NCBI RefSeq assembly: GCF_017875395.1
Contig: NZ_JAGGMO010000007.1
Coordinates: 41,445-105,444, forward strand
DNA length: 64,000 nt
Source: Methanococcus voltae
GTDB lineage: Archaea > AGJL01 > Methanococci > Methanococcales > Methanococcaceae
Direction of reading: 5' to 3'
In this document: positions 49,097 through 60,150 of the stretch, piece by piece
How the letters are laid out: each line of letters opens with the position of its first letter
Position numbering within the stretch: the stretch's first letter is position 1
Notes under the pieces: model-generated
Databases searched by the model: none
Told to the model about the DNA's origin: nothing
The model's input: only the letters and a program-made list of their open reading frames with translations
Position numbers and translations under genes: made by a program

Positions 49097-49616
49097 ACTT
49101 ACACTCCTTTCCTTAACTATAATATCATGTCATATATGTGTTGTAGGATACTAGTACTAAAAATTACAATTTGTAATTAATTTAATTTTTATTTTATTTT
49201 TTAAAATAATATTCTAATTTGAAATAAGTTTATTAATTACTAAATGTATATTGGTATATTTATATTTTACTTATTGAAATTGAAAATCACATATTTGTCA
49301 TATTTAATCATGTTAAATACTTTTTTAACTTATTTAACGTTATAATTTCTTTTTTTAGGCAAATAATGACCATTATGCTTATATATTTATTTTAAATTAT
49401 TTTTTTATTAAGATATGATATGAAATATGAATAATATGATATAATTATTTATTTTATATTAATACATATATTAGGATATATTAATATATAAATTTATCCA
49501 TTTACTATAATTATATAAATTATTAGAATTAATTAAGGATTATTACTTTAAAATTGGTGCTCTTAATTATACTTTTAGCTTCAAAATTATTCTTACATCT
49601 TACATTTGGTGATACT
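49097..49616. other. Divergent promoter region mobB/taw1
   Basis: 520 bp of AT-rich DNA between divergent genes, with many TATA-like runs at 49390-49520. Nothing else recognised. Confidence 0.5.
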
Positions 49617-50693
<1,077 letters not shown>

Positions 50694-50866
50694 TACTATA
50701 ATCTTATATTTATTTTTTTTACAATATTATTTTAATTTATTTTACATTATTTTACATTATTTTATTCTAATTACGAATAGTTTAATGTTTAAAAAAGATT
50801 AGAATGATTAAATGATTTAAAATACTAAAAGATTAAAAAATTTTAATATATTATTTTTAAAAGGAT

Positions 50867-52087
50867 TTAAGCACCGTATTTTTTAGCCAATCCCATTAAA
50901 TCCATTAGTATTGGCATAATATGTAGTCCTTTAATCCAGCATAATCCGCCTTTGTGAGCAGTATATTCGTCAAATTTATCTACTTCATCTACCCTAACGC
51001 TTTTACCCCAGATTATAAGTGGTAATGGGTCTGCAGAATGGTCTTTTTCTTCAATTGGTGTAGAATGGTCCCCACTTATAGCGAAATATACTTCATTCTT
51101 ATCTACTTCTTTAAATACTTGCTCTAACATTACGTCTATTTTTTCAATTACATCTTTTTTAACGTCGTAATGTCCGTCATGTCCTGCTTCATCGGCTCCT
51201 TTAACGTTTACAAGTACGAAGTCGTAGTCATTAATTGCTTTAATCAAAGCTTCTGCTTTATTGTCAAAGTTTGAAAATGCGTCACCAGTAGCACCTTCTA
51301 CTTCAATAACTTCTAAACCTACCATTTTAGCTATTCCTTTTATTAATCCAGTACCTGCAATACAAGCTCCTCTCAACCCGTATTTTTCTTCAAATGGTAC
51401 GATATGAGGAACTTCTCCAACACCTCTTGGCAATATAATGTTTGCAGGGAATAATCCTTTCTCTTTCCTTTCAACATTTATGGGATGTTTATCTAATCTT
51501 TCGTAAACTGTTTTAATTAATTTATTCATTATTTCTGCGGTTTTTTTAGCTTCGGGACTTTCATCCAAAGGTTTTATTTCTTTTACTTTTAAACCTATTT
51601 TTTTGGGGTCTGCATCACTTATTTTGTCACTTAATCCTTCCCCTCTTAACATTAATGCGGCTCTATATCCGCCAGACTCTTTAAATATTACTTTTACACC
51701 ATCAATCTCTAGTCCATCTATTAATTTTTCTAATTCTGATGTATCGTCTATTCTACCAGCTCTCCTATCTTGAACGGTGAAATTTTCATCAACTGTGGAA
51801 AAATTACATCTAAATGCAACATCGCCAGGTTTTACGTCCAAACCTACACCTGAGGCTTCGAAAGGTCCTCTTCCAGTATAATTGATTTTAGGGTCGTAAC
51901 CTAATAATGCTAAGTGTGCTGTATCGCTTCCCGGTCTAACACCAATATCTACAGCATTCATTAGTCCATTAATGCCTTCTTTTGCTAATCTATCTAATGT
52001 AGGGGTATTAGCTTCTTTTAATGGGGTATTACCTTCAGAATTTGGCCTATCGCCCAATCCATCTATTACAAATATAACTGCCTTCAT
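50867..52087 (-). CDS. apgM: 2,3-Bisphosphoglycerate-independent phosphoglycerate mutase, archaeal
   Basis: Interconverts 3- and 2-phosphoglycerate. 406 residues of the alkaline-phosphatase superfamily. VIDGLGDRPN at the start (metal Asp), GSDTAHLALLGYDP (nucleophile Ser with Asp/His) and the metal-binding AGHDGHYDVK, SGDHSTPIEEKDHS. GGTGAATT precedes the ATG. Single gene; works in gluconeogenesis in methanogens. Confidence 0.96.
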   Translation of the reverse strand: MKAVIFVIDGLGDRPNSEGNTPLKEANTPTLDRLAKEGINGLMNAVDIGVRPGSDTAHLALLGYDPKINYTGRGPFEASGVGLDVKPGDVAFRCNFSTVDENFTVQDRRAGRIDDTSELEKLIDGLEIDGVKVIFKESGGYRAALMLRGEGLSDKISDADPKKIGLKVKEIKPLDESPEAKKTAEIMNKLIKTVYERLDKHPINVERKEKGLFPANIILPRGVGEVPHIVPFEEKYGLRGACIAGTGLIKGIAKMVGLEVIEVEGATGDAFSNFDNKAEALIKAINDYDFVLVNVKGADEAGHDGHYDVKKDVIEKIDVMLEQVFKEVDKNEVYFAISGDHSTPIEEKDHSADPLPLIIWGKSVRVDEVDKFDEYTAHKGGLCWIKGLHIMPILMDLMGLAKKYGA

Positions 52088-52488
52088 AATTCACCAAATT
52101 TAGATTTCTTAAATTTTAATAATCGTATTACTAATTACATTTTACTAATTATATTTTTGAAATTCAATGTATATTTTAATTTCTATAATTTTGATTTATT
52201 TATTTTTGTTTTTAACTATTATAATGTATTGCATATACTGATTTAAAATGCTAATTATGCTATGTAACCCGTTTTATTAATATTTAATGGTTTTAAATTC
52301 AAGCTAACTTTAATGATTTCTTATATCTGTAAATATAACTTAAAATAATGATCATTTTGAATTTAAAATAATAAAAAAAGTGCTTATTAAAATTATAAAG
52401 TTTGATAAAAAATTTAATAAAAAAATAATCTGTATTAAAAAAGTAGAAAAAAAGTAGAAGTTAAAAATTAAAAATTAAAAATTAAAAT
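52088..52488. other. Intergenic region upstream of apgM / downstream of spt5
   Basis: 401 bp; the part next to spt5 has four copies of AAAAATTAAA-like sequence, which on the spt5 transcript are repeated T-runs and probably terminate it. No gene seen. Confidence 0.5.
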
Positions 52489-52932
52489 TTAGGGGGCATC
52501 TTTTGCAATAATTTTAACTTGCTCGATTCCAACAGTAATAGGTATCGCAACGGCTGCTTCCATTAATTCCAATGTAATTTCTTCTTTATTTTTGTCCACT
52601 CTGGTAACTCTTGCTTTTTCTCCTTTGAATGGTCCACCAACTAATTCAACAACGTCTCCTTTATCGATAGATTCAATGATTTTTGTAGGTGTTAACAAGT
52701 GTTCTAACTCTTTTACACTTGATTCGCCAGGAACTATTCCTTTAACTTTGAAATTTTGTCTTACTAATTCTTCAATAGCCCCTTTGTTTGTAGCTTCTAC
52801 TAATATGTATCCTTTTAAATCTTCTGTAGCTAAAATAGAGAATACTTCTAAATTTTCTCTTTCAGCTCTTGAAGCTAAAGCTTCTGCAACGTTTTGTTCT
52901 TGTCCTGTGGTTGTTCTAACTGCAAATATCAT
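52489..52932 (-). CDS. spt5: Transcription elongation factor Spt5 (NusG homologue)
   Basis: 147 residues: NGN domain (about 1-85, starting IFAVRTTTGQEQNVAEALA) that binds the RNA polymerase clamp with Spt4, and a KOW domain (GDVVELVGGPFKGEKARV). The ATG at 52932 follows GGTGGAAATT. It is downstream of secE on the same strand with 206 bp between; this spt5-secE linkage is conserved in archaea and parallels bacterial secE-nusG. Confidence 0.96.
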   Translation of the reverse strand: MIFAVRTTTGQEQNVAEALASRAERENLEVFSILATEDLKGYILVEATNKGAIEELVRQNFKVKGIVPGESSVKELEHLLTPTKIIESIDKGDVVELVGGPFKGEKARVTRVDKNKEEITLELMEAAVAIPITVGIEQVKIIAKDAP

Positions 52933-53138
52933 AATTTCCACCAAAATAATTATAAATGCTATTTATAATGATGATTTAGTTTTAATAATTAAGAATTGAT
53001 AATAACTTTAAAAAAGAATTATTCGATAATATATTTCATATATAAAAATTAATAGTGTACGTAAGTACTATATTTATGATATTAGTAATAATATTTAAAT
53101 TTAATTATGGTATTTAAAGTAAAATATAAAAAAAATAA

Positions 53139-53363
53139 TTATTTAACTAAACCTGCAGCAGGTTTTAAAAGTCCTTTTAAGTATGTAATTGGAACGTGAA
53201 CAGCAAATCCAATGGCTCCCAATAAACAAATTCCCAAACCAGTAACTTTTGATACGTTAAGGTATTCTTCACGGGTTGGTTTTCTTGAAACTTTTAATAC
53301 TCTTTTACATTGGCTTATAAAATTTTTTGTTTCGGTTTTCATTTCGTCGAATTTTTCAGACAT
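53139..53363 (-). CDS. secE: Preprotein translocase subunit SecE (Sec61 gamma)
   Basis: 74 residues: an amphipathic N-terminal helix (QCKRVLKVSRKPTREEYL, the Sec61-gamma signature) and one membrane helix (about 48-66). It clamps SecY in the membrane. GTGATAAC precedes the ATG. It sits between ftsZ and spt5, all on the minus strand. Confidence 0.95.
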   Translation of the reverse strand: MSEKFDEMKTETKNFISQCKRVLKVSRKPTREEYLNVSKVTGLGICLLGAIGFAVHVPITYLKGLLKPAAGLVK

Positions 53364-53556
53364 GTTATCACATTTTTATTTACTGCATTATCCTTTGCAA
53401 TCAATATTTAAATATTTATTTAAAATCGATATATGAAAGTTAGTATAAATTAAATATATAAAATATAAATTAATTTTAATTTATTGCATCTAATTTTAAT
53501 TTATATGTCATAGTATATTATTGTATATCTATACTTTATACCACTCATATTTTCAA

Positions 53557-54639
53557 TTAAATTTTGGGGATATCGATAATTACTTTATTTCTTTTAAGGC
53601 TTAAATTATGGTTAACTGTTGATTTTGTACCTGTAATGATTAATAAAACTCTTAATGAGTTTTCTAATTTATCATCGATTGTGGTACCCCAAATAATTGT
53701 TGCATTTTCTGAAAGTCTTTCAGAAACAGTTGAAACAATGTCTTGGGCTTCATCTAAACTCATATCTTCTGGTCCTGTAACGTGTATTAAAGCACCCGTA
53801 GCTCCTTCAATGTCAACACACAATAAAGGACTGTTTAAAGCCATATTGATAGCTTCTTTTGCTCTTTTTTCGGAATCGCTTTCACCAATTCCCATCATTG
53901 CTATTCCACCATCGTCCATAACAGCTTTAACGTCTGCAAAGTCCACGTGAATATCTCCAGCGTTATTTACGAGTTCAACCATTCCTCTAACTGAGTTCAT
54001 TAAAACTTCATCAGCTACTTTGAAAGCAGTTCTTAAAGGAACGTTTCTAACGATTTCTAATAATTTATCATTTGGAATAATAACAATAGTATCTGCAACT
54101 TCTTGCAACTTTTCGAGCCCGTTTAAAGCATTTGTCATTCTTACTTTTCCTTCCATTGAGAATGGCAATGTTACAACAGCTACAGTCAAAGCACCCATTT
54201 TCTTTGATATTTCAGCTACAATTGGCGCAGAACCTGTTCCAGTTCCTCCACCTAACCCGCAGGTGATAAATACTAAATCTGAATCTTGTATTGCAGATTT
54301 AATATCTTCTGCATTTTCTCTAGCAGATTCTTCACCTTTATCAGGGTTTCCTCCAGCTCCTAATCCACGGGTTAAATTTTTACCAATTAAAACCTTATTT
54401 TCAGCTTTGGTTTTAACTAATTGTTGAGCATCGGTGTTTACTGCAACTACTTTTGCACCTTCAACCTGCTCATCAGCTAACCTATTTATTGCATTGTTAC
54501 CGGCCCCACCACAACCAACAACAGTTATTCTTGCTTTAGAACCTTCAATTAACTCTAATAATTCTTTATCTACATCCGATAGAGTTTCCTTAGGTTCATC
54601 TAAAAAATCGTTTTCAGCAATATTTTGTAAAAATTTCAA
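53557..54639 (-). CDS. ftsZ: Cell division protein FtsZ
   Basis: Tubulin-like GTPase of the division ring. 360 residues. GCGGAGNNAINRL, the tubulin signature GGGTGTGSAP and NTDAQQL are clear, and the T7 loop NNAGDIHVDFADVK is intact. The start is TTG, set by the strong site GGAGGTAATACC. A poorly conserved N-terminal arm of about 37 residues precedes the GTPase core. First of the ftsZ-secE-spt5 series, though spaced by about 190 bp. Confidence 0.97.
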   Translation of the reverse strand: MKFLQNIAENDFLDEPKETLSDVDKELLELIEGSKARITVVGCGGAGNNAINRLADEQVEGAKVVAVNTDAQQLVKTKAENKVLIGKNLTRGLGAGGNPDKGEESARENAEDIKSAIQDSDLVFITCGLGGGTGTGSAPIVAEISKKMGALTVAVVTLPFSMEGKVRMTNALNGLEKLQEVADTIVIIPNDKLLEIVRNVPLRTAFKVADEVLMNSVRGMVELVNNAGDIHVDFADVKAVMDDGGIAMMGIGESDSEKRAKEAINMALNSPLLCVDIEGATGALIHVTGPEDMSLDEAQDIVSTVSERLSENATIIWGTTIDDKLENSLRVLLIITGTKSTVNHNLSLKRNKVIIDIPKI

Positions 54640-54987
54640 GGTATTACCTCCTCATATATGCCCTTTACCATAATTATTTTTAATATTTTTTATTAAACTA
54701 TATGATTTAGTTTATTTACTGCTACTAGTAAATAATTAATAATATTTGCCTATAATTATATGTATTTCATATTTATATTATTTATACTAATTCCTAAAAT
54801 TTTAATAAATTTTAAGACTTTATCAAATAAGTATCTTATTTTTTGGAATATCTTATTTGAGGATAATTAAATTCTAAAAATATCTATTATTGGCGCCACA
54901 TGATTATATTTAAATGTATGATTTTTATTATTTCAAAATATATGAATAAAATTTTATTGTTTGGTAAAATCTATTAGTTTACAAAAG

Positions 54988-55017
54988 AAATGTACTATCG
55001 TACCTTTAAGTACATTT
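54988..55017. other. Isolated inverted repeat in the ftsZ/top6A gap
   Basis: AAATGTACT / AGTACATTT, a perfect 9-bp stem with a 12-nt loop that itself contains GTAC. It lies in a 676-bp gene-free gap (54640-55315) about 300-350 bp from either divergent gene, too far for a simple terminator. The rest of the gap is AT-rich and featureless. Confidence 0.4.
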
Positions 55018-55315
55018 TATATTAACTATAATTTTTATATACTAGTTATTTAAATTTCTTTTGGTTTTAATTTTTAGTTTTGCAAACCTATTTAACTAAA
55101 TATATATAACACTTAATTCTATTATGTATAATGTAACAAAATTTTAAATAGGTTATAATATATTTTTATAGTATACTCTAATACTTGGATTATAATAAAA
55201 TAATTTAATTTTTTAAAATTTTAATTATTTTTAATTATGTATATAAAATAAATAGGAACTTACAGGTACAATTAGCAACAGTACATTGAATATCCTATTC
55301 CTTTGGGTGAATTAG

Positions 55316-56413
55316 ATGATAACATCAAAAGAAAGAAAATTAGCTTCTCAAAAATTACTTAAAATGGCAAATCAAATGTATGATGACATCATAAGGAAAA
55401 AAAGGCCTGTAATTAAATTCCCTGTAAGAAGTCTATCAAATGCAAAGTTTGATGACGAAAAGGGTACTTTTACATTAATGGGTAAGGAAAAAGAAAGAAC
55501 ATTTAATGTAAACCAAGCAAAAATATTTGCCCAAACGATAAAAATGATGGAATTCTCAAAGAGTTTGTTAGATACAAATGACTTCTCAACTTTAAGGGAA
55601 GCATATTATGTGTCTAAAAACTGGGGTGAAGCCAGATTTGATGACCAGCAACCTTCTAACAGCGTTATAGAGGATTTAGAGGCAGCTTCTGATTTTTTAA
55701 GGGAAGATTTAGGTTTCATGCCTGAAGAAGACGGTGCTTCTGTTGTAGGTCCGTTAAAAGTGATTGATAAAACTCAAGATGGTCAGGAAATTATAATTGA
55801 TTGTACTAAATTAGGTAGTGGAGCTTATAATATTCCTAATGAAGTTACAAATTTAACATTGGAGACAAATGCAGAATTTGTATTGGCAATAGAGACAGCG
55901 GGTATGTTTGCAAGGTTAAGTGCCGAAGGATTTTGGAAAAAACATAACTGTATTTTAGTTTCACTAAAAGGTGTACCTTCAAGAGCTACAAGAAGATTTG
56001 TAAAAAGATTATCCGACGAGAAAAAGTTGCCTATTTTGGTATTCACGGATGGTGACCCTTACGGATACTTAAACATCTACAGAACTTTAAAAGTAGGTAG
56101 TGGTAAGGCAGTTCACTTGGCTGACAAGTTAGCAGTTCCTGAAGCAAGATTAATTGGTGTTACACCTCAAGATATTGTAGACTATGAATTACCTACTCAC
56201 CCGTTAAAAGACCACGATATTAAAAGGTTAAAAGACGGTTTGAAAAACGATGATTTTGTTAGATCATTCCCTGAATGGCAACATGCTTTGTCCATGATGG
56301 CAGATAGCAAAGTAAGGGCAGAACAGCAGTCTTTAGCAAAATATGGTTTAAAATACGTTGTTGAAGAATATTTACCTGCTAAAGTGGAAGACCAAAGAAC
56401 TTGGTTACCATAA
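55316..56413 (+). CDS. top6A: DNA topoisomerase VI subunit A
   Basis: Spo11-related DNA-cleaving subunit of topoisomerase VI. 365 residues. The active-site tyrosine is in REAYY (97-98) of the winged-helix domain; the Toprim domain has an invariant Glu region and FTDGDPYG with the DXD metal motif. GGGTGA precedes the ATG. Subunit B, often adjacent in other archaea, is not in this window. A two-storey hairpin starts at the stop codon. Confidence 0.96.
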   Translation: MITSKERKLASQKLLKMANQMYDDIIRKKRPVIKFPVRSLSNAKFDDEKGTFTLMGKEKERTFNVNQAKIFAQTIKMMEFSKSLLDTNDFSTLREAYYVSKNWGEARFDDQQPSNSVIEDLEAASDFLREDLGFMPEEDGASVVGPLKVIDKTQDGQEIIIDCTKLGSGAYNIPNEVTNLTLETNAEFVLAIETAGMFARLSAEGFWKKHNCILVSLKGVPSRATRRFVKRLSDEKKLPILVFTDGDPYGYLNIYRTLKVGSGKAVHLADKLAVPEARLIGVTPQDIVDYELPTHPLKDHDIKRLKDGLKNDDFVRSFPEWQHALSMMADSKVRAEQQSLAKYGLKYVVEEYLPAKVEDQRTWLP

Positions 56414-56463
56414 TTAGTAAATAACCAATTAAATAGTGTATAATTGGTTTCAAATTACTAATT
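56412..56463 (+). terminator. Two stacked 9-bp stems at the top6A stop codon
   Basis: Outer stem AATTAGTAA (56412-56420, including two bases of the TAA) with TTACTAATT (56455-56463); inner stem AACCAATTA (56423-56431) with TAATTGGTT (56441-56449); loop of 9 nt. Both stems are perfect. T-rich sequence follows about 8 nt later. Confidence 0.6.
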
Positions 56464-56810
56464 TGACATATTTCTTTTTATTTTTAGTTTAATATCGTTT
56501 TTTATTAATTTTTAATTATTATTTAATATTTTTTTAATATTGACTTAAAATTATAGGTTATAATTCATAGTAAATTTTAAATACAATACCCATAAATAAC
56601 ATTAAGGAGTTTATTAAATAGTCAACTTTAGATGTATTTTTATATTAGTAAGTATTATTTATTGTGTATAAATTTGTTGATAAATCAACTATTAATCTTA
56701 TACAATTTAACAAGAATAATATGTAAGAATAATAATAAATATCAAAAGTAAAAATAAGAAATATTAAAATATTATTATCTTGATATTGCAAACACGTTGA
56801 GGTGAATATT
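56464..56810. other. Intergenic region upstream of rpl11
   Basis: About 350 bp; contains GTTGAT-AA-ATCAAC, a 6-2-6 palindrome at 56676-56689, some 120 bp before the L11 start. No gene seen. Confidence 0.4.
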
Positions 56811-57290
56811 ATGGCAGAACAAGTAGTTGAAATATTAGTTACTGGTGGAAAAGCTACGGCAGGTCCTCCATTAGGTCCAGCTATCGGTCCTTTAGGTGTT
56901 AACATCATGCAAGTTGTTAACGAAATCAACCAAAAAACAGCTTCATACGAAGGTATGAGCGTTCCTGTAAGTGTTATCGTAGACACTGAAAAAAGGTCAT
57001 TCAAAGTTGAAGTAGGTATTCCTCCAGCATCAGCTTTAATTATGAAAGAATTAGGTATCGAAAAAGCTGCACAAGAACCAAAACACCAAGTTGCAGGTAA
57101 CTTAACAATGGATCAAGTTGTTAAAATTGCAAACATGAAATACGAAGCAATGTTATCATACAACATCAAAAACGCTTCAAAAGAAGTTATTGGAACATGT
57201 GTTTCATTAGGTGTAAATGTTGAAGGAAAAACTCCAAGAGAAGCACAAAAAGCTATCGATGCAGGAGAATTTGACAGTTTTTTTAACTAA
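56811..57290 (+). CDS. rpl11: Ribosomal protein L11
   Basis: 159 residues. N-terminal domain [25 protein letters not shown] (proline-rich L11 signature) and C-terminal rRNA-binding domain ([12 protein letters not shown]). GAGGTGAATATT precedes the ATG at 56811. In many archaea L11 follows spt5; here it is split from spt5-secE-ftsZ by top6A and on the other strand. The stop codon is within a 13-bp stem. Confidence 0.97.
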   Translation: MAEQVVEILVTGGKATAGPPLGPAIGPLGVNIMQVVNEINQKTASYEGMSVPVSVIVDTEKRSFKVEVGIPPASALIMKELGIEKAAQEPKHQVAGNLTMDQVVKIANMKYEAMLSYNIKNASKEVIGTCVSLGVNVEGKTPREAQKAIDAGEFDSFFN

Positions 57291-57314
57291 TTTGGCAAAA
57301 AGCTAAATTAGTTA
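57284..57314 (+). terminator. 13-bp hairpin containing the rpl11 stop codon
   Basis: TAACTAATTTGGC (57284-57296) pairs with GCTAAATTAGTTA (57302-57314), thirteen pairs with one G-U, across an AAAAA loop. The stop codon TAA (57288-57290) lies inside the upstream arm. The flank TTACCTATTTCT is not a strong T-run. The remaining gap to purA (57315-57634) is gene-free. Confidence 0.65.
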
Positions 57315-57634
57315 TTACCTATTTCTATTGATTACATTAATTAGATTAATTATGGTTTAAATTTAAAATAGTTGATACTATGACAATGATTTAGAAATAA
57401 TATAATTAATTAACGATTATATGAAATAGGGTATAAAAGATATATTTGAAAATTGAAAATATCTTATTATTACGTATTTTATTCACTTAAGTATGCGATT
57501 ATGCGCGTATTTTATGTTAAACTTTGAATTATTAATTTATTCATTTAAATTTATACTATTTGATGTATCAGATATGAATAACGTTATAATAGATTGGAAT
57601 ATGATTTAGTCATATTTTTAATGAGGTTTTGCAA

Positions 57635-58651
57635 ATGACATGTACCATTATTGTAGGCGGTCAATGGGGCGACGAAGGTAAGGGAAAAATCGTAAGTTAC
57701 CTTTGCGAAAAAGATAATCCTTCAATTATTGCAAGAGGGGGCGTAGGCCCTAATGCAGGTCACACCGTAGAAGTTGGAGATAAAAAATATGGAATTAGAA
57801 TGGTTCCAACTGGTTTTCCTAATATAAATGCTAAATTAGCAATTGGTGCTGGTGTATTAACCGACCCTGAAGTTTTGGAAAAAGAATTAGTAATGTTAAA
57901 AGACTTTAATGTAGCTGAAAGGCTTATATTAGATTCTAATGGCGGAATAATTGAATTAAAACACAGGGAAATGGATAAATCAAATGTTCACCTTTCTAAA
58001 GAAATAGGTTCAACGGGTACTGGTTGCGGTCCTGCAAATGTGGACAGAGCAATGAGAACTTTAAAACAAGCTAAAGATGTTGAAAGTTTGCAAAAATACC
58101 TTGGAGATGTATCTAAGGAAGTTAATAGTGCAATTGAAAACAAAGAGAATGTTTTAATTGAAGGTACTCAAGGAGCTTTACTTTCCCTTTATCACGGTAG
58201 TTACCCATATGTTACCTCTAAAGACACCAACGCATCTTCCTTTGCAGCAGATGTTGGTGTAGGTCCAACTAAAATTGACGAAGTTGTAGTTGTTTTTAAA
58301 TCATACCCAACAAGAGTTGGAGAAGGACCTTTCCCATCAGAAATGACTGAAGAAGAAGCAGAAGCTTTGGGTGTAATCGAATACGGTACTGTTACAGGTA
58401 GAAGAAGAAGAGTGGGTCATTTTGATTATGAACTTGCAAAAAAAGTTTGTGATTTGAATGGGGCAACTCAAATAGCATTAACCTGTTTAGACAAATATGA
58501 TACTGAATGTTACGGTGTAACAAACTACGAAGATTTATCCGATAAATCAAAAGAATTTATAAAAGTAATGGAACAAAAATTAGGTGTTAAAGTCACATTG
58601 ATATCTACTGGACCTGAATTAAGTCAAACAATAGATATTAGGGCTAAATAA
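57635..58651 (+). CDS. purA: Adenylosuccinate synthetase (short archaeal form)
   Basis: Condenses IMP and aspartate using GTP in AMP synthesis. 338 residues, the short form known from methanococci (bacterial enzymes are about 430). [11 protein letters not shown] is the P-loop-like start, [20 protein letters not shown] and LTCLDKYD the GTP/IMP sites. The ATG at 57635 follows GAGGTTTTGCAA. The stop codon lies in an 8-bp hairpin. Confidence 0.96.
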   Translation: MTCTIIVGGQWGDEGKGKIVSYLCEKDNPSIIARGGVGPNAGHTVEVGDKKYGIRMVPTGFPNINAKLAIGAGVLTDPEVLEKELVMLKDFNVAERLILDSNGGIIELKHREMDKSNVHLSKEIGSTGTGCGPANVDRAMRTLKQAKDVESLQKYLGDVSKEVNSAIENKENVLIEGTQGALLSLYHGSYPYVTSKDTNASSFAADVGVGPTKIDEVVVVFKSYPTRVGEGPFPSEMTEEEAEALGVIEYGTVTGRRRRVGHFDYELAKKVCDLNGATQIALTCLDKYDTECYGVTNYEDLSDKSKEFIKVMEQKLGVKVTLISTGPELSQTIDIRAK

Positions 58652-58667
58652 TAGAGTTACTCTATTA
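58649..58667 (+). terminator. 8-bp hairpin containing the purA stop codon
   Basis: TAATAGAG / CTCTATTA with a 3-nt loop; the stem starts at the first base of the stop codon. No T-run follows. The remaining gap to the next gene (58668-58970) is AT-rich and empty. Confidence 0.5.
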
Positions 58668-58970
58668 AATCTAATAAATCTAATTTCCATTATTTATATT
58701 TTTTAAATACTATATTCTCTAATTTATAGCATTCTTAGATAGTATATAGATTATTAATTAACGACTAATTTTTAAAAATATTATTAGAATCTAATTTTGA
58801 AGTTTTATAGAATTTAATTTAGACTGAACCTATAGTTAATTATCTAAATAATTTAGTGACTTTTTTAAAATGAAATATTTAAATTTTGACTAATATTTAA
58901 ATAATAGTATATTTAAATCAATTATAACATTAAAAAAATTAACTTAAAAAAATTATAATTATGTGATATT

Positions 58971-59906
58971 ATGATATTTGACAAAATAACTGATAAGATA
59001 ATAGTAACAGCTAAGGATTATGAAATGCCTTTCTCAAAAGGACTCCTTGCAAGGTCTTTAACCACTGCGGGAATGAAACCCAGTGAAGCCTACATTTTTG
59101 CAAGGGGAATTGAAGCTGATTTGAACCATGACAGCTTAAAAAGAATTTCCAAATACGAATTAAGGCAACGGGTGTATTATTCTTTAATATCTAATGATTA
59201 TGAAGATATAGCCGAAAAATACTTAATTTGGAGGAGAATCTTAAAAAAGCACTCTGTTATTATACTAGTTGGTGGAGCAAGTGGTGTCGGTACATCAACA
59301 ATTGCTTTTGAATTGGCTTCTCGTCTGGGTATTTCTAGCGTTATTGGTACTGACTCTATTAGGGAAGTAATGAGACGCAGTATTTCTAAAGATGTAGTAC
59401 CTATGTTGTACGAATCTTCATACACTGCTTGGAGAGCACTTAGAAATTATGATGAAGATGACGATGACTTATATATACAGGGCTTTATAAGGCACGTAGA
59501 ACCTGTACTACTGGGTATTGAAGGAATTATCGACAGATGTTTAACAGAAGGTACGAGTGTAATAATAGAAGGCACTCACATCGTTCCAGGGATGATATCT
59601 GATAAATATCACGATATTCCAAACGTAATATTCTTAACTCTTACATTGAGTTCTGAAAATGTGCATAAAAAAAGGTTTATAGCAAGAGCTAAGGTTAGCG
59701 ATAGGCCTTTAGAACGATATTTGGAAAACTTTGAAATTATAAACAATATCAACAAATATATTGTTAAGGATTCAAATGCACACGTTGTTCCAGTGATTGA
59801 AAACGTATCTATAAGTGATACAGTTCAAGAATGTTTGGAAATTGTCACAAATAAATTCAATGCTTTGGATGAGGAAGAAGGCGGGGAAATAGAGGAATTA
59901 ATTTAA
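58971..59906 (+). CDS. 2-Phosphoglycerate kinase
   Basis: 311 residues: an ATP-cone-like N-terminal domain (about 1-85, [19 protein letters not shown]) followed by a P-loop kinase with [10 protein letters not shown] near 102 and [10 protein letters not shown]. In methanogens this enzyme makes 2,3-bisphosphoglycerate, the first step to cyclic 2,3-diphosphoglycerate, a stabilising solute. The acidic C-terminal tail ([10 protein letters not shown]) is variable. GTGATATT precedes the ATG. T-rich repeats (TTATTTTTA) after the stop probably end the transcript. Confidence 0.9.
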   Translation: MIFDKITDKIIVTAKDYEMPFSKGLLARSLTTAGMKPSEAYIFARGIEADLNHDSLKRISKYELRQRVYYSLISNDYEDIAEKYLIWRRILKKHSVIILVGGASGVGTSTIAFELASRLGISSVIGTDSIREVMRRSISKDVVPMLYESSYTAWRALRNYDEDDDDLYIQGFIRHVEPVLLGIEGIIDRCLTEGTSVIIEGTHIVPGMISDKYHDIPNVIFLTLTLSSENVHKKRFIARAKVSDRPLERYLENFEIINNINKYIVKDSNAHVVPVIENVSISDTVQECLEIVTNKFNALDEEEGGEIEELI

Positions 59907-60150
59907 ACCTACCTTTTTCTATTATTTTTATTATTTTTATTATTTTTATTGCTTTTAATTTAAACTCATATTTGTAAACTATATTATAATTTTTATTTCA
60001 TTTTTTTTAATTATGTATTTATACAATATTGGAATAAATAATAACACACAATTATTATTTATGACGGTTATAATTTAATTTATACAATCATAATACTTCA
60101 ATATCGGAAAGATGATAAAATTAAGAAAAACGTAGGGATAGAGCGATAAT

